Part shown: positions 43,501 through 54,327 of the stretch, piece by piece
Layout: the number at the start of each line of letters is the position of its first letter
Position numbering within the stretch: position 1 is the stretch's first letter
Assembly: GCA_036677145.1 (NCBI GenBank)
Contig: JAKFFF010000109.1
Span: forward strand, 11,515-75,514
Length of the DNA: 64,000 nucleotides
Reading direction: 5' to 3'
Origin: CADEED01 sp036677145
GTDB taxonomy: Bacteria; Pseudomonadota; Gammaproteobacteria; Steroidobacterales; Steroidobacteraceae
Notes under the pieces: model-generated
Told to the model about the DNA's origin: nothing
Seen by the model: only the letters and a program-made list of their open reading frames with translations
Databases searched by the model: none
Program-made: the position numbers and the translations under genes

Positions 43501-44646
43501 TCAGGACACTGCGCGTGGATAGGACCCGAGCACGCGGAACAGCGAGGCGCGTTTCTGCAGCGCCTTGAGCGCCTTGGCCACATGAACCTCCTCGGCGTGC
43601 CCCAGGATGTCGAAGAAGAACACGTAGTCCCACTTCTTCCGGCGCGAGGGCCGCGACTCGATGCGCGTGAGGCTGATCTTGTGTTTCGCGAGCGGCTCGA
43701 GCAGCCGGAACAACGCGCCGGGCGAATCGGTATGCAGCGCGGAGCAGAGAATGGTGGTGCGATCGTCGCCGCTGGGTTTGAACAGCTTGCGCCCCACTAC
43801 GAAAAACCGCGTCGTGTTGTCGTCGCGATCTTCGATTTCGGTGGCCAGTAGTTTGAGGCCGTATACGTGGGCGGCCGTTTCGCCGGCGATCGCGGCGGTG
43901 CCCGCTTCGTCGCGCGCGCGGCGCGCGCCTTCGGCGTTGCTCGACACCGGCACGCGCGGCACGTCGGGCAGGTGTTCGTCGAGCCAGCCGCGGCATTGCG
44001 CGAGCGACTGCGGATGGCTGCAGATACGTTCGATCTTCGGCAGCGTGGTCATCGCTCCCATCAGGTATTGATGGATGCGCAGCTCGACCTCGCCGCAGAT
44101 CTTGAGCGGCGAACCGAGCAGCGAGTCGAGCGTGTGATTGACGGCGCCTTCGGTGGAATTCTCGACGGGTACGACGCCGAAGTCGGCCAGCCCCGCCTCC
44201 ACTTCGTGAAACACTTCGTCGACCGACGCGAGCGCAAGCGCGCGCACCGAGCTACCGAAGTGTTTGAGCGTCGCGGTCTGCGAGAAGGTGCCCTCGGGGC
44301 CGAGGTAACCCACCTTGAGGGGTTCCTCCTGCGCGAGGCAGGCGGACATGATTTCACGGAACAGGCGCAGGACTTCTTCGGTGCGCAGCGGGCCCTTGTT
44401 CCGCTCGCGCGCCATGCGCAGCACCTGCGCCTCGCGTTCGGGCCGGTAGAAATCGACCGTGTGGCCATCGGCGTGTTTTGAGACGCCGACCTGGCGGGCG
44501 AGTCGCGCGCGGTCATTGAGTAGGCCGTGGATACGGGCATCCACTGCATCGATTTCCTTGCGCAGTGAGTCGAGGTTGGGCGCGGCCGCCCCGCCTTTCG
44601 TTACCCGTTCCGCGCGCGCTTTCTTTGCGCTTCGTTTGACCGCCAC
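43501..44646 (-). CDS. pheA: Bifunctional chorismate mutase/prephenate dehydratase
   Basis: PheA converts chorismate to prephenate and then phenylpyruvate. The chorismate mutase domain starts at LDSLRKEIDAVDARIHGLLN. The dehydratase domain follows with KVGYLGPEGTFSQTATLKHF and VPVENSTEGAVNHTLD. A C-terminal ACT domain for Phe feedback contains PGALFRLLEPLAKHKISLTR with IESRP. The start GTG at 44646 has a GAGG site six bases upstream. A longer frame begins with a GTG at 44688 that is buried in a hairpin stem. Product of 381 residues. Confidence 0.93.
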   Translation of the reverse strand: MAVKRSAKKARAERVTKGGAAAPNLDSLRKEIDAVDARIHGLLNDRARLARQVGVSKHADGHTVDFYRPEREAQVLRMARERNKGPLRTEEVLRLFREIMSACLAQEEPLKVGYLGPEGTFSQTATLKHFGSSVRALALASVDEVFHEVEAGLADFGVVPVENSTEGAVNHTLDSLLGSPLKICGEVELRIHQYLMGAMTTLPKIERICSHPQSLAQCRGWLDEHLPDVPRVPVSSNAEGARRARDEAGTAAIAGETAAHVYGLKLLATEIEDRDDNTTRFFVVGRKLFKPSGDDRTTILCSALHTDSPGALFRLLEPLAKHKISLTRIESRPSRRKKWDYVFFFDILGHAEEVHVAKALKALQKRASLFRVLGSYPRAVS

Positions 44647-44683
44647 TGCCACCCTCGAATGTCTGTCAATCGAATTCACGGGC

Positions 44684-44710
44684 GGCACCCCCGTTTTAAA
44701 GAGGGGTGCC
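44684..44710 (-). terminator. 8-bp perfect hairpin between serA and pheA
   Basis: Arms GGCACCCC (44684-44691) and GGGGTGCC (44703-44710) pair perfectly around an 11-base AT-rich loop. It lies 33-59 bases after the serA stop and just upstream of the pheA start. No T run follows on the minus strand, so it is a weak terminator or a translation-affecting structure rather than a standard terminator. Confidence 0.4.
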
Positions 44711-44742
44711 GTTTTCCGATGTGGCCGTGAGGCCTGAAATAG

Positions 44743-45912
44743 TTATATCACCCGCGCGGCCAGCACGCCTGTGATCGCACGCACCTTGTCGATCACGGAC
44801 GCGTCGACGGCGCCGTCGGTGTCGATGAGCGTGTACGCGTATTCACCGCGGGACTTGTTGAGCAACTCGGCGATGTTGAGCGAGGCGCTCGCGAGGGCGG
44901 TCGAGATCTGGCCGACCATGTTAGGCACGTTGCTGTTGGCGATGCAGATGCGCGAGGTCTTGGGCGCGCGCGGCAGCACGACTTCCGGGAAGTTCACGCT
45001 GTTGCGGATGTTGCCGTTCTCGAGGTAGTCCTTGACGGTGTCCGCGACCATGACCGCGCAGTTGTCCTCGGCCTCGTTGGTCGAGGCGCCGAGATGCGGC
45101 AGCGTCACGATTTTCGGATGGTCCTTCGTGGCGTTGGTCGGGAAGTCGCAGACGTAGCCTTGCAGGCGGCCATCGTCGAGGGCCTGGATGACGGCCTTCT
45201 CGTCCACGATCGGCGCGCGCGCGAAATTCAGGATCACGCCGTTCTTGCGCATGAGCTTGAGGCGCGCCTCGCTGACCAGGCCACGGGTTTCGGGGGTCAG
45301 CGGCACGTGTACGGAGATCACGTCGGAGCGGACGAACAGGTCATCGAGCGACAGCGCCTGCTCGACGTTGGAGGACAACTGCCAGGCGCGCTGCACGGTG
45401 ATTTGCGGATCGTAGCCGAGGACTTTCATCCCGAGGCTCAACGCGGAGTTCGCCACTTCGACACCAATCGCGCCGAGTCCGACGACGCCGAGCGTGCGGC
45501 CAGGTAGTTCGAAGCCGACGAAGTTCTTCTTGCCTTTCTCCACCGCGACATCGATCGCGTGATCGTCACCGCTCTGCGCCTTGGCGAAGGACCAGGCCTG
45601 CGTGATGTTGCGCGCGGCGAGGAACATGCCGGCGAGGACGAGCTCCTTCACGGCGTTCGCATTCGCGCCGGGTGCATTGAACACCGGGATGCCGCGCTTG
45701 CTGAGAGCTTCCACCGGAATGTTGTTGGTGCCGGCGCCGGCGCGGCCGACCGCGCGCAGGCTGTCTGGCAGTGCGAGTTTGTGCATGTCCGCCGAGCGGA
45801 CCAGGATCGCGTCGGGATGGTTGATCTCCGAGGCGACTTCGAAGCGCTCGCGCGGCAGGCGCTCGAGGCCCTTGATGCTGATGTTGTTGAGGGTCTGGAT
45901 CTTGAATCGCAT
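44743..45912 (-). CDS. serA: D-3-phosphoglycerate dehydrogenase
   Basis: SerA catalyses the first step of serine synthesis. The 389-residue product has the NAD-binding motif LGVVGLGAIGVEVANSALSL and the 2-hydroxyacid dehydrogenase region VISVHVPLTPETRGLVSEAR. A C-terminal ACT domain (SNVPNMVGQISTALASASLN) is the likely site of serine feedback. An AAGGAG site precedes the ATG. It lies near serC but is separated from it by a long palindrome, with a shared leader sequence. Confidence 0.96.
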   Translation of the reverse strand: MRFKIQTLNNISIKGLERLPRERFEVASEINHPDAILVRSADMHKLALPDSLRAVGRAGAGTNNIPVEALSKRGIPVFNAPGANANAVKELVLAGMFLAARNITQAWSFAKAQSGDDHAIDVAVEKGKKNFVGFELPGRTLGVVGLGAIGVEVANSALSLGMKVLGYDPQITVQRAWQLSSNVEQALSLDDLFVRSDVISVHVPLTPETRGLVSEARLKLMRKNGVILNFARAPIVDEKAVIQALDDGRLQGYVCDFPTNATKDHPKIVTLPHLGASTNEAEDNCAVMVADTVKDYLENGNIRNSVNFPEVVLPRAPKTSRICIANSNVPNMVGQISTALASASLNIAELLNKSRGEYAYTLIDTDGAVDASVIDKVRAITGVLAARVI

Positions 45913-45929
45913 TCTCTTTACTCCTTGGC

Positions 45930-45975
45930 TGCGGACCTTCTTGCCCGCCGCGTTGACGCCGTTGACGTTCTTGCC
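45930..45975 (-). promoter_or_regulatory. Repeat-containing leader of serA, homologous to the serC leader
   Basis: On the minus strand two 12-base units, GGCAAGAACGTC (45975-45964) and GGCAAGAAGGTC (45945-45934), lie 30 bases apart. The second is followed by CGCA and then, 17 bases on, the ATG. The same arrangement occurs upstream of serC. It could be a protein-binding site with three-turn spacing or a conserved RNA leader. The function is inferred only. Confidence 0.45.
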
Positions 45976-45990
45976 AACGGAGATGGGGTT

Positions 45991-46082
45991 GGTGCCGGGT
46001 GAGAATTTGCGGAGTTAGCGTTGCGCGAACCGCACCACCCAGCGCGCGGTTGCGCTAACTCAGCAAATTCTCACCCGGCACC
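45991..46082. repeat. Long palindrome between serC and serA (copy C)
   Basis: Arms of 30 bases at 45991-46020 and 46053-46082 pair with one mismatch. The left arm starts GGTGCCGGGTGAGAATTT. The 32-base interior contains a further partial stem (GAACCGC against GCGGTT). It lies 12 bases from the serC stop and upstream of the serA leader. As an RNA it would be a strong 3' hairpin for serC and may separate serC from serA transcription. Confidence 0.9.
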
Positions 46083-46093
46083 GACAGACCGGA

Positions 46094-47176
46094 TCAGGCG
46101 TTCTTGGCCTGGAAATCCTTCATGAAGTTCACGAGGGCATCGATGCCTTCGATCGACATGGCGTTGTAGATGGAGGCGCGCATGCCGCCCACGGAGCGGT
46201 GCCCCTCGAGGTTCACGAGACCGACTTTCGCGGCTTCGGCGCAGAAGGCCTTGTCGAGATCGGGTTTGGCCAACGTGAACGGCACGTTCATCCAGGAGCG
46301 CGCGTTCTTCGCGACCGGGCTCTTGTAGAAGCCCGAGGATTCGATGAATCCGTACAGCTTCTGCGCCTTCTCGCGGTTGCGCGTCTCCATGGCTTTCAGG
46401 CCGCCCTGCTTCTTGAGCCACTTGAAGACCAGGCCCGCGAAGTACCAGCCGAAGGTCGGCGGCGTGTTGAGCATCGAGCCTTCGTCGGCCATCGCCTTGA
46501 AGTCCCACACGGACGGCGTGCCGGGGCGCGCCTTGCCGATCAGGTCATCGCGCACGATCACGACGCAGATTCCCGAGGGGCCGATGTTCTTCTGCGCGCC
46601 GGCGTAGATCAGTCCGTATTTCGAAACGTCGAGCGGCCGGGACAGGATCGTGGAGCTGAAATCCGCGACGATCGGCACGTTGCCGGTTTGCGGGATGTAA
46701 TCGAATTCCACGCCGCCGATGGTCTCGTTCGGCGTGTAGTGGAAGTACGCCGCATCGGGCGACAACTTGAGCGCGCCCTGCGCCGGAACCGTGGAGTAGT
46801 TGGACGCGACTTCGTCGGCGGAGACGTTGACCGTCTTGCAGAAGCGCTTGGCTTCGCCGATCGCCTTTTTGGACCAGGCGCCCGTGTTCACGTAGTCGAC
46901 GGTGGAGTCGGCCGTGGCCAGATTCATCGGGATCGCCGAGAACATGCCGGTGGCCCCGCCCTGCAGGAACAACACCTTGTAGTTAGCCGGAATGGAGAGC
47001 AGTTCGCGCAGGTCAGCCTCGGCTTCCTGGGCGACGGCGATGAACGCCTTGCTGCGATGGGAGACTTCCATGACCGACATGCCGCTGGATTTCCAATCGG
47101 TCATTTCGGCTTGGGCCTGCTGGAGGACTTCCAGGGGAAGCGTGGCCGGGCCCGCGGCGAAATTGAATACGCGCAT
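46094..47176 (-). CDS. serC: Phosphoserine aminotransferase
   Basis: SerC transaminates 3-phosphohydroxypyruvate in serine synthesis and also serves pyridoxine synthesis. The 360-residue product starts MRVFNFAAGPATLPLEVLQQ, the family N-terminus. It has VMEVSHRSKAFIAVAQEAEA and the PLP lysine within YGLIYAGAQKNIGPSGICVV. Length is normal. It follows gyrA by 79 bases, in the widespread gyrA-serC order. Confidence 0.97.
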   Translation of the reverse strand: MRVFNFAAGPATLPLEVLQQAQAEMTDWKSSGMSVMEVSHRSKAFIAVAQEAEADLRELLSIPANYKVLFLQGGATGMFSAIPMNLATADSTVDYVNTGAWSKKAIGEAKRFCKTVNVSADEVASNYSTVPAQGALKLSPDAAYFHYTPNETIGGVEFDYIPQTGNVPIVADFSSTILSRPLDVSKYGLIYAGAQKNIGPSGICVVIVRDDLIGKARPGTPSVWDFKAMADEGSMLNTPPTFGWYFAGLVFKWLKKQGGLKAMETRNREKAQKLYGFIESSGFYKSPVAKNARSWMNVPFTLAKPDLDKAFCAEAAKVGLVNLEGHRSVGGMRASIYNAMSIEGIDALVNFMKDFQAKNA

Positions 47177-47191
47177 CTCATTACCCTCTCG

Positions 47192-47238
47192 TGCGGACCT
47201 TATTGCCCGCGCGTTCGTTACCCCCGGACGTTATTGCC
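47192..47238 (-). promoter_or_regulatory. Repeat-containing leader of serC, homologous to the serA leader
   Basis: On the minus strand GGCAATAACGTC (47238-47227) and GGCAATAAGGTC (47207-47196) lie 31 bases apart. The second is followed by CGCA and the ATG about 16 bases later, as at serA. The upstream unit is part of a 7-bp hairpin (47221-47227/47238-47244) just after the gyrA stop, which may also act as a gyrA terminator. Confidence 0.45.
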
Positions 47239-47255
47239 CGGGGGCGCGGAATATA

Positions 47256-49874
<2,619 letters not shown>

Positions 49875-49972
49875 GCGGAGGGCCGAAAAAAAGGTGCGGA
49901 ATTCTAGCATGCGAGCCTCGCCGAAAGGCCTGTTTTAACTCGCGTTATCGACCATTCCCCGGCCCGCGCGTC

Positions 49973-49978
49973 TATACT
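49973..49978 (+). promoter_or_regulatory. Possible -10 element of the ubiG operon
   Basis: TATACT lies 12 bases before the ubiG ATG, in the GC-rich gap between the divergent gyrA and ubiG starts. No good -35 at 17-18 bases is seen; TCGACC is 19 bases upstream. If used, the leader would be very short. Confidence 0.35.
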
Positions 49979-49989
49979 CCGCGCACACC

Positions 49990-50745
49990 ATGACAGCCCC
50001 TTCCACGCCACATTTGTCGACGAATGGCGACCCCGCGGAAATCGCGAAATTCGAGGCCGCCGCGCATCGATTCTGGGATGTCGAGGGCGAGTTCAAACCA
50101 CTGCATCGGCTCAATCCCGTGCGCGCGCGCTACGTGCAGGAGCGCTGCGTACTCGCGGGCGCGCGCGTGCTCGATGTCGGTTGCGGCGGCGGATTACTCG
50201 CCGAATCGCTGGCGCGCGCCGGCGCGGCGGTGACCGGCATCGACCTCGCGCCGACCATGGTGGAAACCGCGCGGCTGCACGCGCTGGAATCCGGGCTCGA
50301 CATCGAATACCGGCTCGAATCCGCCGAAGAACTGCTCGTCGCGAATGCCGGAAAATTCGGCGTCGTCACCTGCATGGAAATGCTCGAACACGTTCCGGAT
50401 CCGGCGCAGACGGTGGCGGTGCTCGGAAAACTGGTCGCGCCCGGCGGCGATGTATTTGTCTCGACGATCAACCGGAATCTCAAATCCTTCGTGCTCGCGA
50501 TCATCGGCGCGGAGTACCTAGCGAACCTGGTGCCGCGCGGCACTCATGAATACGAGCGGCTGCTCAAGCCTTCGGAGATCGCGCGATTCGCGCGCGCCGC
50601 GGGCCTCGAGGTCGTGGACATCGCCGGATTGCACTATGACCCGGTGCGTTCGCAGTGCTCGCTCACCAGCGATCCGTCGGTCAACTACCTGATGCATCTG
50701 AAACGCGTTGCCGCGCCGGAAACCACGCGAGGCGCATCCGCATGA
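49990..50745 (+). CDS. ubiG: Ubiquinone biosynthesis O-methyltransferase UbiG
   Basis: UbiG carries out both O-methylations in ubiquinone synthesis. The 251-residue product has the SAM site ARVLDVGCGGGLLAESLARA and the post motif VTCMEMLEHVPDPAQTVAVL. The UbiG-specific region LVPRGTHEYERLLKPSEIAR is present. It is the first gene of a tight plus-strand run and overlaps the next gene by four bases. gyrA-ubiG divergence is common in Gammaproteobacteria. Confidence 0.96.
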   Translation: MTAPSTPHLSTNGDPAEIAKFEAAAHRFWDVEGEFKPLHRLNPVRARYVQERCVLAGARVLDVGCGGGLLAESLARAGAAVTGIDLAPTMVETARLHALESGLDIEYRLESAEELLVANAGKFGVVTCMEMLEHVPDPAQTVAVLGKLVAPGGDVFVSTINRNLKSFVLAIIGAEYLANLVPRGTHEYERLLKPSEIARFARAAGLEVVDIAGLHYDPVRSQCSLTSDPSVNYLMHLKRVAAPETTRGASA

Positions 50746-51416
50746 GCGCCATCCGCGCCGTCCTGTTCGATCTCGACGGAACGTTGCTCGATACCGCGCT
50801 CGACATGTGCGAAGCGCTGAACCGGCTGCGCGCCGAGGAGAATCTCGCGCCGCTGCCCTTCGACGCGGTGCGCTGCCAGGTCTCACACGGCGGTCATGCG
50901 CTGACGCGCCTCGGCTTCGGGACGCTGCCGCCCGACGAGCACGAAACGATGCGCATGCGGCTGCTGAACATCTACCGCAAGCAGCTCGCCAAACACACGC
51001 GCCTGTTCGCGGGCGGCGATTCGATGCTCGACGAGCTCGAACGGCGCGGACTCGCCTGGGGCATCGTGACGAACAAACCCGGTTGGCTCACCGATCCGCT
51101 GCTCGTCGAAGTGAACCTGCATGAACGCGCGCACGCGATCGTGAGCGGTGACACGCTCGCGCATCGCAAGCCGCATCCCGCACAGCTGCTCCATGCGGCC
51201 GAGAAGATGGGTGTGCCGCCCGCGGAGTGTGTGTACGTCGGCGACGCGGAGCGCGACATGCAGGCCGCCCAAGCCGCGGGCATGTTCGCGCTGGTGGCCC
51301 GCTTCGGATATCTCGGCGCGGACGACCGCGCGGACACCTGGTTTTCGCATGCATCACTCGACTCGCCGCTCGAATTGATCGACTGGCTCGACCAGCCCCG
51401 CACCGGAACCGCATGA
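50742..51416 (+). CDS. gph: HAD-family phosphatase, phosphoglycolate phosphatase-like
   Basis: The 224-residue product has HAD motif I AVLFDLDGTLLDTALDMCEA, motif II in WGIVTNKPGW, the conserved Lys in HRKPHPAQLL and motif III VYVGDAERDMQAA. The pairing with ubiG points to phosphoglycolate phosphatase or the related MupP-type MurNAc 6-phosphate phosphatase. The exact substrate cannot be told from sequence alone. Start and stop are both in ATGA overlaps. Confidence 0.85.
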   Translation: MSAIRAVLFDLDGTLLDTALDMCEALNRLRAEENLAPLPFDAVRCQVSHGGHALTRLGFGTLPPDEHETMRMRLLNIYRKQLAKHTRLFAGGDSMLDELERRGLAWGIVTNKPGWLTDPLLVEVNLHERAHAIVSGDTLAHRKPHPAQLLHAAEKMGVPPAECVYVGDAERDMQAAQAAGMFALVARFGYLGADDRADTWFSHASLDSPLELIDWLDQPRTGTA

Positions 51417-52702
51417 CCAGCACCTGGCTCGTGATCACACTCGTCGCGCTCGCCGCGGCGGTGATTGGTTATCTCGCGGGTACTTTGCGCGCGGCGCGCC
51501 GCACCGCGGAACTCGGCGTGGAACTCGCCGCGGCGCGCGCACAAGTCGCCTCGGACGAGCAGCAACGGGTGCGCAGCGCGGAGCTGCTGGCGCAGAGCGA
51601 AGCGCAGGTTCGCGCCGCGATCGAAAGCGCATCGCGGATGGCGCTGGACGCCAACAGCGAAACGTTCCTGAAGCTCGCGCGCGAAGTTTTCGGACATGAC
51701 CAGACGGTCGCCAAATCAACACTCAAGGAACGTGAAGAAGCGATCCGGCAATTGGTCGAACCGCTGAAAGTGGCGCTGGCGCGTCAGGAAGAAATCGAAC
51801 GCGAACGGCGCGAGTCTTCCGGAAAACTTTCCGGGCAGATCGAAAACCTGGTGAGCGTGCAGGCGCTGCTGCAGCGTGAAACTCGCAACCTGTCCACCGC
51901 GTTGCGCCGACCCGAGGTCCGCGGCCGCTGGGGCGAACTCACGCTCAAGCGCGTGGTCGAGTTGTCGGGCATGGTCGACCGCTGCGACTTCGTCGAGCAA
52001 CACCAGGTCGACGCCGGTGAGCGCGGCGTGTTGCGGCCGGATCTCGTGGTGCGCATGCCGGAATCGCGCGAGCTCGTCGTCGATGCGAAGACGCCGCTCG
52101 ATGCCTACCTGGACGCGGTCGAAGCGCAGGACGACGACACGCGCCGTGTGGCGTTGGCCCGTCACGCGCAGCACATGGAGCAACGCATCCGCGAGTTGAG
52201 CCAGAAGAGCTATTGGGAACAATTCGAGCGCAGCCCCGAATTCGCGGTGTTGTTCCTGCCGGGCGATCAATTCCTGACGGCGGCGCTCGCCGAGCGTCCC
52301 GATCTCATCGATACCGCGCTCAAGCAGAGCATCATCATCGCGACACCGTCGACGCTCATGGCATTGCTCAAAGTCGTCGCGTACGGCTGGCGGCAGGCAT
52401 CGGTGGCGGAAAACGCCGCGCAGATCCGCGAGCTCGGCCAGGACCTGCACAAGCGGCTTGCGACCTTCATGAATCACATGCAGAAGGTGTCGCGCTCGCT
52501 CGGCAACGCGGTCGATTCCTTCAACGCGTCGGTCGGCTCCATGGAACGCAATGTCCTGCCGCAGGCGCGCAAGTTCACCGAACTCGGCGTCTCGAGTGAA
52601 TCGCTGCCCTCGCTAGATCCCATCGAGCAGCCAGTCCGGCTGCCCGCGAAAGAAACCAAGGCCGAGGCCGACGAACCGCCTGCCCCGCCGCTCGCTTCCT
52701 GA
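51413..52702 (+). CDS. rmuC: DNA recombination protein RmuC homologue
   Basis: RmuC limits recombination at inverted repeats and is thought to act on DNA structures. The 429-residue product has an N-terminal membrane helix (about 5-24) and a coiled coil (about 25-150). The RmuC domain contains GRWGELTLKRVVELSGMVDR, VVDAKTPLDAYLDAVEAQDD and VAYGWRQASVAENA. A Pro/Ala-rich tail ends it. It overlaps gph by four bases. Confidence 0.93.
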   Translation: MTSTWLVITLVALAAAVIGYLAGTLRAARRTAELGVELAAARAQVASDEQQRVRSAELLAQSEAQVRAAIESASRMALDANSETFLKLAREVFGHDQTVAKSTLKEREEAIRQLVEPLKVALARQEEIERERRESSGKLSGQIENLVSVQALLQRETRNLSTALRRPEVRGRWGELTLKRVVELSGMVDRCDFVEQHQVDAGERGVLRPDLVVRMPESRELVVDAKTPLDAYLDAVEAQDDDTRRVALARHAQHMEQRIRELSQKSYWEQFERSPEFAVLFLPGDQFLTAALAERPDLIDTALKQSIIIATPSTLMALLKVVAYGWRQASVAENAAQIRELGQDLHKRLATFMNHMQKVSRSLGNAVDSFNASVGSMERNVLPQARKFTELGVSSESLPSLDPIEQPVRLPAKETKAEADEPPAPPLAS

Positions 52703-52722
52703 TCCGACAAAAGTATTCAATC

Positions 52723-53493
52723 GTGCAAGACCCGACTTTCGATCCGCGCGCTCACCATCCCTCGTCCGATGAATTCAAGGGGCGGGTCGTGATGGTCACC
52801 GGCGCCACCGGCGGAATCGGCCGCGCCGTTTCGCTGGCGCTCGCGCGCACCGGCGCCGAGGTGATCCTGCTCGGCCGCACCGTGCGCAAACTCGAAGGTG
52901 TGCACGCGGAGATCCAGCAGCTCGGCGGGCCCGAGGCGAGCATCGTGCCGCTCGATCTCGAGCGCGCGCTCGCGGCGGACTATGAAGCCGTCGCGGCCGC
53001 GATCCAGCAGCGTTTCGGCCGGCTCGACGGACTGCTGCACAACGCGGCGCTGCTCGGCACGCTCATGCCACTCGAGCAATACGACGTGCCGACGTTCATG
53101 CGTGTGATGCATGTCAACGTGACGGCCGCGTTCGTGCTCACGCAGCACCTGATGCCGCTGCTGCGCGCCTCGCAGGACGCATCGGTGTTGTTCACTTCGA
53201 GTGGCGTGGGCACGCGCGGACGCGCTTACTGGGGCGCGTATTCGATCTCGAAGTTCGCGGCCGAAGGCATGGCGCAGGTGCTCGCGCAGGAAACCGAGAG
53301 CACGACGAAGATCCGCGTGAACATCATCGATCCCGGCAAGGTGCGGACCACGATGCGCCGGCAGGCCTATCCATCCGAGGCGCCGGAGTCCCTGCCGATG
53401 CCGGAAACGTTGACCGCGACCTACCTTGCGTTGTTAGGTCCGGCGAGCCGGGGCGTCACGGGAAAGAGATTCGAGGCGCAGACGCGGAAATAG
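52723..53493 (+). CDS. YciK-like short-chain dehydrogenase/reductase
   Basis: The 256-residue product has the SDR cofactor motif VMVTGATGGIGRAVSLALAR (TGxxxGxG) and LHNAALLG. The catalytic Ser/Tyr/Lys are in TSSGVGTRGRAYWGAYSISK. The pattern and length match YciK, an oxidoreductase of unknown substrate. The gene lies 20 bases after rmuC and starts with GTG. It ends convergently with the pseudouridine synthase-like gene. Confidence 0.85.
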   Translation: MQDPTFDPRAHHPSSDEFKGRVVMVTGATGGIGRAVSLALARTGAEVILLGRTVRKLEGVHAEIQQLGGPEASIVPLDLERALAADYEAVAAAIQQRFGRLDGLLHNAALLGTLMPLEQYDVPTFMRVMHVNVTAAFVLTQHLMPLLRASQDASVLFTSSGVGTRGRAYWGAYSISKFAAEGMAQVLAQETESTTKIRVNIIDPGKVRTTMRRQAYPSEAPESLPMPETLTATYLALLGPASRGVTGKRFEAQTRK

Positions 53494-53511
53494 CCCGCGA
53501 CCGGCGGCCGC

Positions 53512-54309
53512 TCAGTAGTCTTCGGACTCTTCGTCCGCAGGGCGCGCGGGTTTCAACAACGCCCCGATCTCGTCGTCCGTGAGCTGGCGGTACTGGCCGC
53601 GGGCCAGCGACTTCTCCAGCTTCAAACTACCCACCGCGACGCGTTGCGTGCGGCTGACGAGCGCGCCCTGGCGCTCGAAGAGCTGGCGCACGTCCTTGCC
53701 GCTCGCGCCACGCACGACGATCGAATACCAGCGGTTGGCGCCTTCGAGATCCGCCTCGCTGGTCGAAAGACTTTCGACCGCGATGGGTGCGCCGCGATCG
53801 AGCATGCCCGACTCGATGCCCGCCAGGTGATCGGGCCCTAACAACCCTTTGACACGCACGGTGAATTCGGACGGCTGCCGGTGAATCGCACGCTGCAATT
53901 TCGTCGCCAGCGCGCCATCGGAGGTCACCAGCTCCAGTCCGCCGTCGATGCCGGGCATCGGACTCACCGCGATGAAGCGGCGGCCCGCACTCTTCGGCAG
54001 GCGTTCGATCAATGGCGCGCGCGGGTTTTCGTGCTGATCGTCGGCGGTGAGCAGCGGGTCGCCCGCCGAGCGATTGAACACGAACACCTGCGCGCCCGCG
54101 GCGGCGCGCACGCGGATCGCCCGGCCATCGAGGCGGATGTCGTCGTGTTCCGAGACCTTTACGCCGAGCTCGGCGATGCGGCCGTTGACGGACAGACGTC
54201 CGGCGCGAATCCATTCTTCGATTGCACGGCGTGAGCCGAGGCCGCGTTGGGCAAGGTATTTCTGGAGCCGCTCGGCGGCGCCCGCCGGCGCCGGTCGAGG
54301 ACGTGGCAT
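53512..54309 (-). CDS. RsuA/RluB-family pseudouridine synthase-like protein with altered catalytic motif
   Basis: The 265-residue product has an N-terminal S4 RNA-binding domain (LQKYLAQRGLGSRRAIEEWI, RAGRLSVNGRIAELG). A synthase-like domain follows, with QVFVFNRSAGDPL and SEFTVRVKGLLG. Next to scpB and scpA, RluB (23S rRNA U2605) is the expected identity. The catalytic GRLDxxTxGLLLxTxDG motif is replaced by SPMPGIDGGLELVTSDG (116-132). Ungapped alignment puts Pro119 at the usual Asp; Asp122 lies three residues away. It may be inactive, or use the shifted Asp. Confidence 0.75.
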   Translation of the reverse strand: MPRPRPAPAGAAERLQKYLAQRGLGSRRAIEEWIRAGRLSVNGRIAELGVKVSEHDDIRLDGRAIRVRAAAGAQVFVFNRSAGDPLLTADDQHENPRAPLIERLPKSAGRRFIAVSPMPGIDGGLELVTSDGALATKLQRAIHRQPSEFTVRVKGLLGPDHLAGIESGMLDRGAPIAVESLSTSEADLEGANRWYSIVVRGASGKDVRQLFERQGALVSRTQRVAVGSLKLEKSLARGQYRQLTDDEIGALLKPARPADEESEDY

Positions 54310-54327
54310 GGTTCTAACCGCGCCCGC

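Noticed and set aside
44688..44688. GTG at 44688 as the pheA start
   Set aside because: It lies in the stem of the 44684-44710 hairpin and lacks a ribosome site; the GTG at 44646 has a GAGG six bases upstream.
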